DNA from: Chara braunii
Lineage: Eukaryota > Streptophyta > Charophyceae > Charales > Characeae
DNA: 64,000 nt
Reading direction: 5' to 3'
Assembly: GCA_003427395.1 (NCBI GenBank)
Contig: BFEA01000524.1
Coordinates: forward strand, 288,655-352,654
Shown: positions 34,241 to 46,600 of the stretch, one piece after another
Layout: every line of letters starts with the position of its first letter
How positions within the stretch are numbered: position 1 is the stretch's first letter
The notes under the pieces: generated by a model
The model's database searches: none
Seen by the model: the letters and a program-made list of their open reading frames with translations, nothing else
Told to the model about the DNA's origin: nothing
Position numbers and translations under genes: made by a program

Positions 34241-36244
34241 TCATGGCTGACTTTCACTCGGAGGTTCCTGACTGCTACTGGGGTCCCCCTTCTTACTCCT
34301 TGTACATACGACTTGTGGGACCGTGGGCTGTCCTTGAGGTTGTCGAAAAGCAATGCCTGATCGTGGGGTTGAGCCCAAGGTTTTGCAAGCCGGCTTAACA
34401 CTTGATAGCCCCGTCTCTGGGCCTAATAAAAAAAACATTGGTTTCGCCACTTCTTCGCAAATGGACCTCATTTTTAAGTTCAACCTTTGCATTTTCTCCA
34501 TGAGGTCCTCCATTCGCTCCATGGTCTCACTCGCCCTTTCCTGGCAATATGACTCCTCCTCTTCCTCAACTTGTACCACCACTGGCTCTTCTTCCCTGGT
34601 CTCCTTATCCAACTCATCATTGGCCAGTTTTTCTACCTTTATTGTTGGCCTTGCTTCTTCCTCCTGCCAGAACCGAAACATAGTTGGCGGCGGTGGGCCT
34701 CGTTCGGCGCGTCGAAGCGCTTCTTCTCGCATACCTCCAGAAGTCTTGGGGTCAATATACTTCCCATACTTATCATAAACGTCCCCGTCCATGTTCGTCG
34801 AGATAAGGCCATCCCTCTCATCTACCCTTCAAATCTGGCAAAACTTGAAGGTATGTCCTCTTAACGCACAATGATGGCAGATAGCATTCCTCCAATCAAA
34901 CCTTGGCCTGTCATTTCCACCTTGTCCATTCCAGTTGCCTCCGCGTTCGTCTCCTTGACCGCCTTGTCCGCCGTTACCGTTACTTCGTCCGCGGCCTCCA
35001 CCGCCTCGTCCCTGACCGTTCTGCCCGTTACCTCCTTGGTTTTGACCTTGTCCCTGACCCGTCGTTTGACCAGGCTGGTCGACATGAGGCGGGGGTGTTT
35101 GCTGCTGCTGTTGGCCCCCTCCTTGCAATTTACACCTTGAGTTGGCGCAGTGGGGTACCCTTCTGCAACATGTGCAGTCGGTCCTCCTATGGGTGGTCCG
35201 GGTTGGTTGTAAAATGGCCATAAGTCATATGGACTATACCCCGGCCAAACAGGAGGAAGGGGCCCTGGCCAGGGTCCAAGTGGTGCTGGTCCCTGTGGCG
35301 GCGCCCCACTCGTACTCGCCTGATTCGTGTTTACTTGGGCCAGCGCGACGGCCTGCACTCCTGCACCTTTTTTGGAACCTTGGCCACCCGCGGCCTGGTT
35401 CCTTGCCTTCCTCTGACTCTTTGTCAGCTTCGCTACTTCTTCCCCTTCATCGTCATCATCGTCTTCCACTTGCTCCACCACCTTTTTTGCGGCTTTAGCC
35501 TGAGGCTGAGTTACCGTCAAGACCTGTTTCCCTACCGCCTTGTTGGTCGGCTTGGTACTTGGCTATTCCATCCGCAATAAGTTGTTGAAGGTTAATACCC
35601 GCTCCCTCAGTAACAACTCGGGCCTTTCGTTTCTGCCGTTGTTGTTTCATCTGGAACTGGTATACCTGGTTCAATTCTTCATCCACCAAGCTTTGTTTCA
35701 CCGTTTCCCATGTCAACTTCCGCTCTATAGCACCTCTTCTTGTCAGGGAAACGCTCTTGCATTTCGTGAAGTTGCTCAAGAAGATGGCACATTGGGACTC
35801 CTCGGCCAACCCTGGAACCTTCCTCGCCATCTTCTCGAACACCGTCACGAAGGCACCTACCGTCGTGAAATCAGACCTCTCTAACCTTTCCAAGTCCTCC
35901 GTCGTAAGGAGTCGATCCCCCAATTGATATCGTCTTTGCATTTCTGCCTTAAAATTCCCCCAATTGCCTGCGGCATCGGCTGCCACCCTCATAACCTCAG
36001 GCCGCATCTCCCACCAGACGTACTTAGAAATCTGATGAAATTTCTCTTCCTCTGTCATTTCGTTAGTAATTTGCTCGAGCAACTCAAGCCATTCTGACAC
36101 TTTCTCTCCTTTGAAGTGAAAGATCTGCACCTTCGCGATGTTGGATCGTGTGACCACGCGTCCATCCAGTAGAGTAACCAACTCACCCAACTTAACCGGC
36201 CGCTGGCCCGCGCCATCGGCCTGATTGAGTTCATCGTCCACCAT
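34241..36244 (-). pseudogene. First gag: capsid, Gly/Gln-rich linker, CCHC knuckle (frameshifted)
   Basis: The frame opens with a true ATG at 36244, 420 bp after the primer site. 36244-35495 (249 codons) is capsid-like, with IFHFKGEKVSEWLELLEQIT, WGNFKAEMQRRYQLGDRL and AIFLSNFTKCKSV. A shift moves to 35520-34861, with a Pro/Gly-rich linker, and a second shift returns to 35221-34829. That segment has Gln and Gly/Asn/Arg repeats and the knuckle CHHCALRGHTFKFC (34838-34879, C-x2-C-x4-H-x4-C). After one stop the same phase continues at 34792-34241 (MDGDVYDKYGKYIDPKT; acidic, coiled-coil-like) towards the protease. This gag is the usual 5'-located structural protein, unlike the second one downstream of integrase. 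Confidence 0.8.
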
Positions 36245-36664
36245 TTTGATCTTTGAAAATCAGTTCCCTGTCAATATACAACACTTACACAGGGTCAACC
36301 TAATTACTTTACCAACTTCAACCTTCCCTTATAGTTCGTCCAACCTCAACCTCGAGAGGTTGTGCCTTGTATCTATTTTAAACTTTCATCATCCATTCAC
36401 ATACACTTACACCACCATATAGTTTCTTTACAAATTCATCTACATCACGCAAAGTCCTAACACTTAGCGTCTCTAAACATGACAGCGAGGTCCTTCCTTG
36501 GGTCTTACAAGACTCGTAGGGATATACCGTTAGGTCATAACGGACAATATCAAAGTAAAAAACACACTATATCATTCTCTAATCACAAAAAGTGTTGTTT
36601 TGCCTGCATCATCGTTCTGCACTAAACCCAAGTCCGTTCACAATGGACCTTGGTAAGCAGCCGA

Positions 36665-36684
36665 GATCCCCGGCAATGGCGCCA
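36665..36684 (-). promoter_or_regulatory. Primer binding site complementary to tRNA-Asp
   Basis: The plus strand reads GATCCCCGGCAATGGCGCCA. By my recollection of plant tRNA-Asp(GUC), this equals its 3' end (including CCA) at 19 of 20 positions. On the element's own (minus) strand it is therefore a binding site for tRNA-Asp as primer, beginning TGGCGCC, two bases after the LTR edge at 36687 and 420 bp upstream of the first gag ATG. tRNA-Asp priming is known for some plant Ty3/gypsy elements. Confidence 0.8.
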
Positions 36685-36686
36685 CC

Positions 36687-38353
36687 TATCGATCACACGG
36701 TCCCCGCTTGGGGGGACCTTCCCGACCACGTCACGCAGGATTGGCAGAATTCGCTAGTCGCTTCACGATAGGGGAAGCGGCGGAGCCGCTCCGGCCGAGT
36801 GCGCCAGCTATACCTCCATCGAGTCCCTACGACAGGACAGGGTCTCGCAAGGTACAACTTACCTCCACCCGCGGGAGTTGTCACCATCCGCTGGGTGGGC
36901 GTATCCCCGCCGAGCTACTGAGCCACTCGCGGAAGTTTTTACTTGCAATCGCGGATGCGGTCCAGTCGAGGGCGTTTCTCGTGCGTTGTAGCATAGGGGG
37001 TACGTGCGGTACACGCCTAGCTCGGACCCCTCACGCTGGGGCGCTGATCTCCCACGCGCGATTCAGCGTCGGCCGACTAGGACTTCCAAACCCAACCACG
37101 CGATATGTAACAAAACAAACTACTGAGACAAACAAAATAAGCCCAGTCCCTTTTTCATGCGTCCTAACCAATAACTTAGAAAAGTCAGGGCGGTTGAGCA
37201 AGGTCTACGCAAAGGTCATAAAAAGAATGCAACCGTCAAGGGGACCATATCCCTCAGTCATGTGTACTCACTTGATCTGTTGTCATGGCGACGCTTCATG
37301 CGTTACCCACATCCGCGCAAACTCTCATGGGTTCCGGGGTTGCGTACGACACTCAAGTGTCGAAAGCGAAATATCGTGAAGGGTCCCTCCTTCACGATAT
37401 TGAACGGTTGAAGGATAAGTCGTTCAACCCTTGCGGCATCCGTGTCTTTTAGGCAGTGAGTGACGATAAGCAAGGGGCGTAGGTTCGGCTCGTAGGGGAA
37501 ACCCTCTCGTGCTGGACCAGAGCCTAGGATAACCTGGACAAGGACCTTGAATCATGGGTTTAGGACCAACGTCCGACCAATAATCTAAAAAGCAAAACCA
37601 CTTTGAGACGGGGTTCGCTCGTCCTTCCCCTCGTGGAAAAGGGGTATTAGGGGTAGTCTCAGTTTTCGCGAGCAACCCGCCATACTTGAATTGAGTCACT
37701 TCTGATGAAAGATTGAGCGCTGAATTTTGTGCTTGGCTACTCTTGCCTACTCACTAGATGCGTGTGGCAGGAGAAAAATAAAAGAAAGCAAAAAGGGAGT
37801 CTCGAAGGAAATCAGGGAGGACCATTCTCACAGCAACAGTTGAACCTTGTCACTCACACCCAACATTCATTCGTCCACATCACCCTTAATCCATGAGCGA
37901 GTCCTCGCTCCCATACATACGTGCATACACATGAAGCCCAATAAAAATTCACATGCGAATGCCAGAAAAACGTGATAAACCCCTTTGCTCCCAGATTCAT
38001 GTCCCACACGCCCCTTTCCGAACCCCACTCAACAAAGGCATACTCGTTCGACCCATTTTCATACAACTTTTGCATGGCCATTCAAGAGAGGTTCTAAGGA
38101 TAGGTTTTCTTTCACACGGAGATGCCTTTCGCCTACAGGATCACAGACATCTGGATGTGGGTATCATGGTGGGTAGGAGTTGAGTCGCAAACCGACCTGC
38201 TATCAACCTGATAGCACAAGTTGATGAAGCTCAAGACTTCGAAGAACACTCGTAGGTAGCAGTGACCTGCGTCACAAAATCAAGGCAGGCATCGCCTGTC
38301 GAGTTAACGGAGTTCAACTCCGTAACGCACTCTAAGGTACTTAGCAGTCGTGT
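36687..38353 (-). mobile_element. 5' LTR (3' part) of the giant Ty3/gypsy element
   Basis: This 1.67-kb stretch is an inverted, highly similar copy of 48945-50510. Its left edge abuts the primer binding site, which fixes it as the 3' end of the 5' LTR. It shares with the other family LTRs the block 'ggggaccgtg' near the end, 'tcctgcgtgac', the stem-like 'cgatattgaacg...cgtgaag' segments and 'acggagttcaactccgt'. It stops at 38353 exactly where a plus-strand LTR of the same family starts (TGTCGAGCGC), so the 5' part of this LTR is missing or displaced. Confidence 0.7.
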
Positions 38354-39604
38354 TGTCGAGCGCATCGGCCCCGAACGCAACCTTTCTTGGCTGCGTAAGT
38401 AACTGCTTGGACGAAGGTAGGAGCACACTGACTTAGAGAGGTTGTCAGGCTTCACGAGGAGATTACGGCCAGAACTTGGAGGCTTGTCGAAAAACTACTG
38501 CTCTACGTTCTGGCCACGGACCTGACTCTGGACGTCACGTTTTGGCCGCCATTACGGGGCCCTCAGGCGCATCAAGGTAACAAGGCCCTCTCATGTGAGT
38601 TGAGTTGGCCCCTTCTCGTATCTCGAGCGTCTAATCTTTCTTCTTCTTTCCTTCTTCCTCTCAGTCTAGTCTGTGTTTGGAGAGGAAGGCGGCAGGCGGG
38701 ATTGCAACCCGTTGGACCGCATCAAGGCTTTTGTGGGAGGTTGACCCATCGATTGCGGGAGCTCTGCCGGAGCCCAGGCGGGACTCTGGAGTCAGGGAAC
38801 TCAGAGGTAGGCCGTCACTATACCATTAGAATCCCAATAAACCCCTGTCTATACAAACCTGATGTTTTGTCTGTTTGACTTTGAATTCTGTATACGTTTG
38901 TTTAATTTTTCAGGACTTTAACTTAATCAAAAGGGGACCTATTATGCATGTTAATTAATCTGTCTGTGGTAAAAATCACGATGTTTGCATGCGATGATCT
39001 GAATGGGGCTGGAGATGAGGTCTTCTGACCGATCCTGCCGCTTTGCTGTTTACCTGGACATTGAGACGGGGCGGGGTCAGGACCTGTCGCTTTGCTGATT
39101 GCCTGGACATTGAGACGGGGCGGGTTCAGGACCTGCCGCTTTGCTGATTGCCTGGACATTGAGACGGGATGGGGTCAAGACCTGCCGCTTTGCTGATTGC
39201 CTGGACATTAAGACGGGGCGGGGTCAGGACCTGCCGCTTTGTTGATTGCCTGGACATTGTGACGGGGCGGGGTCAGGACCTGCCGCTTTGCTGATTGCTT
39301 GGACATTGAGACGGGGCGGGGTCAGGACCTGCCGCTGCCTGGACATTGAGACGGGGCAGGGTCAGGACCTGTCGCTTTGCTGATTGCCTGGACATTGAGA
39401 TGGCGCGGGGTCAGGACCTACTGCTTTGCTGATTGCCTGGACATTGAGACAGGGTAGGTTCAGGACCTGTCGCTTTGCTGATTGCCTGGACATTGAGACG
39501 GGGCGGGGTCAGGACCTGCCGCTTTGCTGATTGCCTGGACATTGAGACGGGGCGGGGTCATGACCTGCCGCTTTGCTGATTGCCTGGACATTGAGACAAG
39601 GTGG
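38354..39604 (+). mobile_element. Plus-strand LTR, left portion (split by insertion)
   Basis: The segment begins TGTCGAGCGC, the exact inverse of GCGCTCGACA at 50506-50515, so together with 48005-50515 it forms one LTR with 10-bp inverted termini. Homology to the LTR at 60.7-63.8 kb starts near 38610 ('cagtctagtctg', 'gattgcaacccg', 'gcgggagctctgccgg') and includes a polyadenylation-type AATAAA at 38834. The 49-bp minisatellite at its right end is the insertion point of the 39605-48004 element. Confidence 0.7.
39020..39600. repeat. 49-bp minisatellite, about twelve copies
   Basis: The unit 'ctgccgctttgctgattgcc' plus 'tggacattgagacggggcggggtcaggac' repeats at 49 bp (for example starts at 39133 and 39182), with one shortened copy near 39335. 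The array is cut at 39604 and resumes at 48005-48140 with three more copies in the same orientation. Confidence 0.95.
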
Positions 39605-41869
39605 TGTCGAGCGCATCGGTTCGGCACCGCACGGGGCAGTGTGGGACCCTTCCGGCCGCGTCACGCAGGAGTTGGTCTAAATCCTCGTCGCGAATATATA
39701 TATATATGGAGCTTTCGCAAACCGCTCCGGCCGAGTGCGCCAGCCATACCTCTCGCGAGCCCCTACGACAGGATAGGGCCTACGCGAGGCACGACTTACC
39801 TCCACCTTACGGGAGCTGTCACCTCCCTTCGGTGGGCGTATCCCCGCCGAGCTACCAGTCCACAGTACGAAAGCTGATCAGTTGCAATCGCAGAGGTGGA
39901 CCAGCCGAGGGCATTTCTCGTTCGTTATAGCATAAGGGGTACGCGCGGTAGTACGCCTCTATCGGACCCGCCGGCGAACCGGCATCTTGGGGGGCTGAGG
40001 TCCCAAGCGCGACTCGTCGTCGATCGACATGACGTATCCCACACACCACGCATACACCACTCTACGAACGCGAAAACAAAAATACACACACACACGAAAC
40101 GACACAACACAAACAACGTGACAACGCTCCTAGCCCCTTGGTAGCCAACCCATAACTTTCCGATGCGGAAATCGGATAGGCGTCGTGCGCGAGACTCAGT
40201 ATAAAACCGCACGGATGCAGGGCTAACTCATATCGACTCGCAATGCAAGCGTACGCAAGCGGTCGCAATGATGGCGTACCATGTAGTACCCATACTCGCG
40301 CGGCCCTCGTTAATCTCGAGGGTCGCGCTCGACACTCAAGTGTCGGCTGACACGCACCCTAAGGGTTAATCTCTCGACGCTGGACAACCGCCAAGCGCGG
40401 TTGAAGACCACACACCCTCTTCTGCACTTTGTGCAGAGTGGGTGGTACACAGGTCCATACCTGTGGTGGCAGTCGTTTCTTCTTGCCCCGGAGATAAGCC
40501 CCAATCCAGGCCTGGACAGAGGTCAAGGGGTTTGACTTTGAGGGCTGCCACGGACTACAACGTCCAACTATAAATCTTAAAAAGTACAAATAGACCGAAG
40601 GTTCCCTTTATCCCAAAAGAGAACAAAGTCTTGGGGTAACCTCCCATTTTCGGGCGGCGCCAGCGGCCTGTAGTAATCCCAAGCATTCGCGTGTATGTGC
40701 GGGCCCCTTTGATCCCATAACTTTTAAACGCTAGGGCGGCGAAACGTCGCGCGCGGGAATCTTATATAAAGTCGAGCGGCTGCAGGTGAGTCTCATACCA
40801 ACCAACGATGTCAATCATACGTGGTAATCGCGACTCTGGCCTCGCGATATTGAATGGCTGAAGGAATATATCGTGAGGGGTTACCCCACACGATATTGAA
40901 CGGCTGAAGGACATGTCGTTCGGTCCTCGCGACATTTCCGCCTTCAGGGTGGGGTGCCTCGACGGTCAATGCAAATAGGCTATGTGCGAGGGGGAATCCC
41001 TCCCGTGCCGAGCCTAGGGCTTGGGATGTCCTGGACAAGGACCTTGAATCCCGGCCCAGGACCAACGTCCGACTAAGAAAACCCCAAAGAAGCAAAACAA
41101 ATAAAAAAAGGGGCCTTCCCTATGCCTCTCAGTCTTAACCTCTGAGTAGGCTTTTAGTACAGGGCCCCTAGCCCATGCAAACATTCATCCCAGGTACACC
41201 CATGTATACATATATAAAGGGGAAAGTATGTGACGATCACTTCTCACAGTATCATTTGGGTCCCTCACAACCATACGTATATATGTGATCGCAGGCACCC
41301 AAATCCAGGATCTAAGCCACAGCACATACCTGCAATCACATCAGAGAGTCAAACAACAGTCCACGCACTACACGGAGTCAATCCCAACCAATCTCTGCAC
41401 TCATACCCCTCCCTTTAGCCATGCAAGCCCCAACCTCCTGTCTAACCAACCTTAATTAAATACTCAGTACCTTTGTTAAATGACCATTCAATAAAAGTCC
41501 GGATGAAACCTCAATGAAACAATGAAATCACCAGGGCTATAGTTTTTTAGGTTGAGTGTGGAGGGTGAGTTGGAATTGAGTCGTACACTGACGAATTGAC
41601 AACCGACCTGTTATCAATGATAACAGATGATGATTCTTAAGGGATCAAGCTAAATCTAGTTTGGATCTTGATTCGAACGATCAAGAGGGTCTGTAACACA
41701 TGACAGGTCAATGCCCCAAGCTGAACCTATAAGCTCCTGGAGGACAATCTCCATGTCGTGATCTTATCCAAATCATCCTAATTAACTATATCTAAGCCTA
41801 CCTCTAAGTAATATGGCAGAATTTCCCCCATACAGAGTGGACTATCAAAAATCGCCACCTGTCAAAATA

Positions 41870-42420
41870 TAATCGATCTCCTTTAAAATTTTCGGTAGCG
41901 CTTCCCGTAGGAAAAGTGTCTTTCTAAAATTTATATGAGTCCAAATATGAAAGCAGAAATAAACTTTAATTCTGGAAAGTTCAATTTTGTCTAACTCACT
42001 GAATTAGTAAAAATTTGGGCAGCACTCCCTTTAGAAAGGGAGACTTCCCAGATTTATACTAAGTCAGATATGAACTTCAAAAGACAATTTGAGTTCAATT
42101 TTAGACAAGATTTAACTAACTCCTTAGTTTTGCAGAAATTTCGGCAGCACTCCCGTAGAAAAGTGTTATTCCAAAATTTATACAAGGCTAAGTCCAGAAT
42201 TTGAAAGTAACTTTGACTGTTCAAAGTCCAATTTGTCTCACTCCCTAAATTAACAAAAATTTGGGCAGCACTCCTTTTAGAAAATGAGACTTCCCAAATT
42301 TTTACTAAGTCAGATATGAGAAAAGACAAGTTGAACTTTTAACAAGTCAAAATTTTGACTAATTCCTTGGATTTGTAGAAATTTCGGCAGCGCTTCCCGT
42401 AAAGAAAGTAGCTTGCCAAG
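41870..42420. repeat. ~120-bp tandem repeat with 'ggcagcactcccgtagaaaagtg' core
   Basis: Five diverged copies start near 41893, 42017, 42132, 42260 and 42383. Each has 'atttcggcagcrctyccgtag' followed by 'aaatttatac'. The same core in reverse, 'aaggaagtgttgccgaaattt', recurs at about 48650, 48765 and 48875 and at about 61980 and 62100 in the plus-strand LTRs. The array is therefore an old component of this LTR family. Confidence 0.75.
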
Positions 42421-42714
42421 ATTTATACAAAGCCAAGTATAAGGAAAGATCCCAGAAAATGCAAGAATTGACCTAAGTAAAAAAGTTACTACAGAAAATG
42501 CAGGAATTGACACTAACTCCTATGGCTCTAGCACGTGGCGAGCAACTAATGCAACTACCTATCAACCTGAAACTCAGACTAAGTAGCGGTCTCACTCAGT
42601 CACATGCAAGCCAAACCACAAAGGTAAGTATTCTCACCATCCCAAAGTATACCTGAACAAACAATAGTTCATGACCTTTCAATGATTTAATCCCTTATAC
42701 CCAGCTTACGTAAG

Positions 42715-43655
42715 GTATAAGGTTAGGACACCCAAACTTATGAAATGAACCTTACCTTAGCCAGACCTAAAGTCGGGTCACCCAAACTTATGGAATGAGT
42801 CCAATTTAGCCAAAGTATACACAAACACAGGGCACAACAACTTTTTTTTGCTTTGGGCGCATGACTAGACCATTCTAGTCGCCCTGAACTGTTTAAGATA
42901 TCCAGGTTGTATATACCTGTTTTCCCTTTGTCTTCTAAGGCTGCATATGACTGAACTACCTTAAGCTCAGTCTACCCCAGCTTACCACCAATCTTATTCT
43001 TAGTTATACTCTCTTCCAGTTGTGATAGGCTATAGTCAGACCACCTAAACTTATAAAATAATCTGATTAGCTCGTTCTTAAATAGAATAATAATAAAATA
43101 TAGCCAAGTTATAATTATTGGGTTCCAGCGTGTGCGAGGCTTTGAGCTAGACCCCTTGAACTTACAGAAGGATCCAACTCTCTGCCCATTTCATTTCTCT
43201 CTGAATCACCATGTGTGTGGCATTGAGTCAGACCCCCTGAATTTACAGAAGGGTCTGCCCTTTGCCAAGATTACTTCTTCGGAATAAAAAGCAGGAAGAG
43301 ACTGAGCCACCTGAACTTACAGAACAGCTCGACCCCCTCGTTCAGAAACAAAGAAACTTACGAAAACCCAAGAAGCAAGGCGACTCAGGGTACCTAAACT
43401 TATAAAGCGCCCTGAGCTCCTGAAAATCGAACAAAGTCAAACCCTCACAGGTCAGAGCAGTCAGGCCACCTGAACTTACAGAACAGTCTGACCCTCCATG
43501 CAAGCCACAACACTAGGTCTCCCCAAACTTATGGGGACATCCCAGCCTCCAAAACAATCAGACCCCCTAAGCTTATAGAAGGGTCAGATGCTTCAATCAA
43601 AACCAAAAGAAACAAAGCACTGGGTCTCTCCAAACTTATGGGGACTTCCCAGTCT
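42715..43655. repeat. Array of ~11 short dyads with conserved AACTTAY core
   Basis: Eleven units share a core like CCTGAACTTACAGAA or CCCAAACTTATGGRA, flanked by short complementary arms that differ between units. Examples: AAGGTT/AACCTT (~42719), CAGACCC/GGGTCTG (43229-43257), CTCAGGG/CCCTGAG (43384-43416), GTCAG/CTGAC (43460-43491), TCCCC/GGGGA (43519-43537) and CTGGG/CCCAG (43620-43652). Spacing is irregular, 35-150 bp. A separate hairpin with GACTAG/CTAGTC and outer GGGCG/CGCCC lies at 42855-42884. Arm sequence changes while pairing is kept. Confidence 0.7.
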
Positions 43656-46600
43656 TGATGGCCCAGTCAACCCTCAACCAAAACAGTCCTCCATCCTGCC
43701 TTTCCCAGATGCAGTTTCTTTTAACAGTCCGATTTCACACAATCAACAAAGCTAAAACTGAAGTTGAACAGACATTCATTTACTTAATCTGATCCAATGT
43801 CTTGAAAGTCAAACAAAAAATAAGGTAGGGCTGCACTTCATATATTCAGTCAGCGATGCAATGGGGGATACAGATAGGGGTTATACCTGGGTTTATAGAG
43901 GGAAAACAATGGTTACCTGCCAGTTCCCTGCCTCCAGAACTCCTCCTGAGTTCCGACAGAGCTCCCGCAATCGGTGGGATGACTCTCCACAGAGTCTCGC
44001 TGCGGTCCTACGGGTTGCAATCCCGCTTGCCGCATTCCTCTCATATCCAACAGACTAGACTTAGAGTAAGAAGGACAAAAGGAGAAAAATTTAGACTCTA
44101 AGATCCAAGAAGGGTGCGCTCAGACTCGCAGGAGAGGGCCTTGGTACCTTCAGCGCCTGAGGGCCCCGCAATGATGGCCAGACGTAACAACTTGGTCAAA
44201 CTCCGAGTCAGGCTATCGAAATCACTCCCCTGACGAGCCCTCACCCCACTGTACTAGCCCCCCTTCTCAAGCCCAACCACTCCCTTGAGTTCCAATCCGT
44301 CTCCTTCACCTATTCGCTGCCGTACAGCCGGCCGTAGTAGTAGGCAATAGCTGACGGCAGCGCCCAGCAACTTGCAGCAACCGAATGGGCAGTAGCTAGT
44401 ATGCAACACACAGCAACAATTCTTGCTCAGCCAACAGACACACCAACAGTTTGTGCACTATACACCCCAAAATAGCATGTATTGCAGGCCACAACGAATC
44501 ACAACACTCGTAGCCCGTAATGCCCGGCGTGCATGTCGTCCGCGCAGCCCCCAACTTAGTCCATCAGCAACCATCCTCCCACAACTCTCCTACTCCTGCG
44601 ATAGACCAATAGTCACGCCACCCTAAGCCTTTGTACTCAGATCATTACAGCAGCCTGTAGTAGACCCAATCCCTGTCGTGACTGAGACCAGCAGCGGACC
44701 GCATATCAACGGAACAGCAACCCGAAAACAAACTTCAGTCAGTTGGGAACAACTTGTAACAGTCAACGGTTGCGCACAGTCAACAACAATCAGTCTGTGT
44801 GTCGTCCGCGGTAGCAGCACATCGCAGTCACAGCCTGGGCGCCCCCTGCAGTGCCTGGCCAAAGCGATAATAATGGCCCGTATTCAACCCACAGTAGCCG
44901 CATTTGATGGCGGTTAACAGCGGCCCACGGTCCACAGTAGTGTGCAGCAGTGGGCAACCGCGCGCAGCAACATACAGCAGCGTACAACTGTGTGCAGTAG
45001 CGTACAGCGGTCTGCCCACAACTGTCCGCCACAGTTAGCAAGCAAGCCCGTAGCAGACCGTCTCATAAGAAGCTAAGTAACATCGACTTGCTTCAGAGGC
45101 AGATGCCTCGGTGGTCTGTGTGATCAGGCATTCGGCCTGATCTAATCTCCCTCTCTCCCTTCTGACTATTCCTGTTCTGCACACGCCCCCTTTCGACTAA
45201 CCCGTCCTTCATCCCATGGTCAGTCCCCCTATCGGTAGAGAGGTAAATCTCCCTTAGCCCTCCATTTATATAAAAATGAATTTGCCGCGCACAGGCAGAC
45301 ACGCCCGAATCTCGCCTTTTTACGGATGCTACAGCAGGACTTCACAGCTCGTCTTTCGGTTCATCCCACTTCACCAGTTCTACCTAACAGCCCCTCCCGC
45401 TCGTTTGGCTGTGTACAACCCTCTTTCTCTCTGTGTGGGTGCGGTCGGCCTTACGTAGCTTCCATTGACAGACCGGATTTAAATCGAATGAATCTTCTCC
45501 TAAAACTGGCCAGATACGGATGTCCCCCCCCCCCTACTTCTCTATTGCAGCTGAAAGAACAGGCGGCGTGCGGCTAACAGGTGGTCCTGCACTTTCGTGG
45601 TCGACTTGCTGCGACCCTGCTCATTGGCGAACGTTGCGGTCCGGCTGAAGGGTGAACCTGCAGTCCTTGCAGCTGCCCTCCCGCTACTCTGCTCTGCTGG
45701 ACGAGCCACGTATCATCGGCCTGTGGATAGTCAATCCTATGGCTCACTTGCCCGTTAATACGGGCAGTACTTTAGTCACTTAGCACTTTTGTGCCTGACC
45801 TTCCGTCAGTGCACAAATTTGTATGTCACCGCTTAGACACGTCCCCCCCTCCACACGCAGCTCTCGCCGGCCGGATGGGGAGGTGCTCTCACTTCCGCCA
45901 TTAATCCCCTCTTTGACCTCAACTGTACGATGCGAGTCGCCCTCACAAAGTGGGTAAAAAGAGGATGAATTTCCCCCCCAAAACACGGGAAGATTCATAT
46001 CACTCTGTAACAACCTCCCACCCAGGCGCAGCCCCTATGGCCCATACCGCTGAAAATATTACCTTAATCAAAATTCAGGCGCGACCATCTGATTCGGCAC
46101 GCGTCAAAACCCCTACCACGAACCTTTGCTTGCCAAAAACGGCCGAGGGGTGGCCGAACTAACCAATTCCTACTCCCGTTCACTCTCTTTCTCTCCCTCT
46201 CGTCTTTTCCTCGCACTCCCTTTTTCTACTACACTTTTTCTACTAACTCTCCCACGAAACTAGCTTCACGGTCGTGTTCGCCTGGCCCAAAAATCCCAGC
46301 TTAGTACTTTTCCCTACTGAATTTGGCCGAGAATTGGCTGAACCATTCAACTTTTCGTTTGTACTTCTTCCCCCTTCGTCGCCATCTCCGATCTCACACG
46401 CACCCCCTTTTCTGTCAATCCCTCCCTACACTAGTTTTCCACTCAATCCGACTACATATTCGGACTCACCCTACCAATGAACCTCTACTAGTATTCTCTC
46501 TCCTTCTACTTTCCTCCAGAACACAAGCGGGGCATGGCAACCCCCCCCCGACCATAGCTGCTTCTTCCGTTGTGCATGTATCCGGCGCAAGTTCGCGTCC

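Noticed and set aside
39020-39600. CRISPR-like array
   Set aside because: Units are contiguous 49-bp tandem copies without variable spacers, in a eukaryotic retroelement context.
42715-43655. Integron attC-like or CRISPR-like array
   Set aside because: Spacing is irregular, there is no associated integrase or cas gene, and the surroundings are eukaryotic LTR sequence. Only the covarying dyads are kept as a finding.
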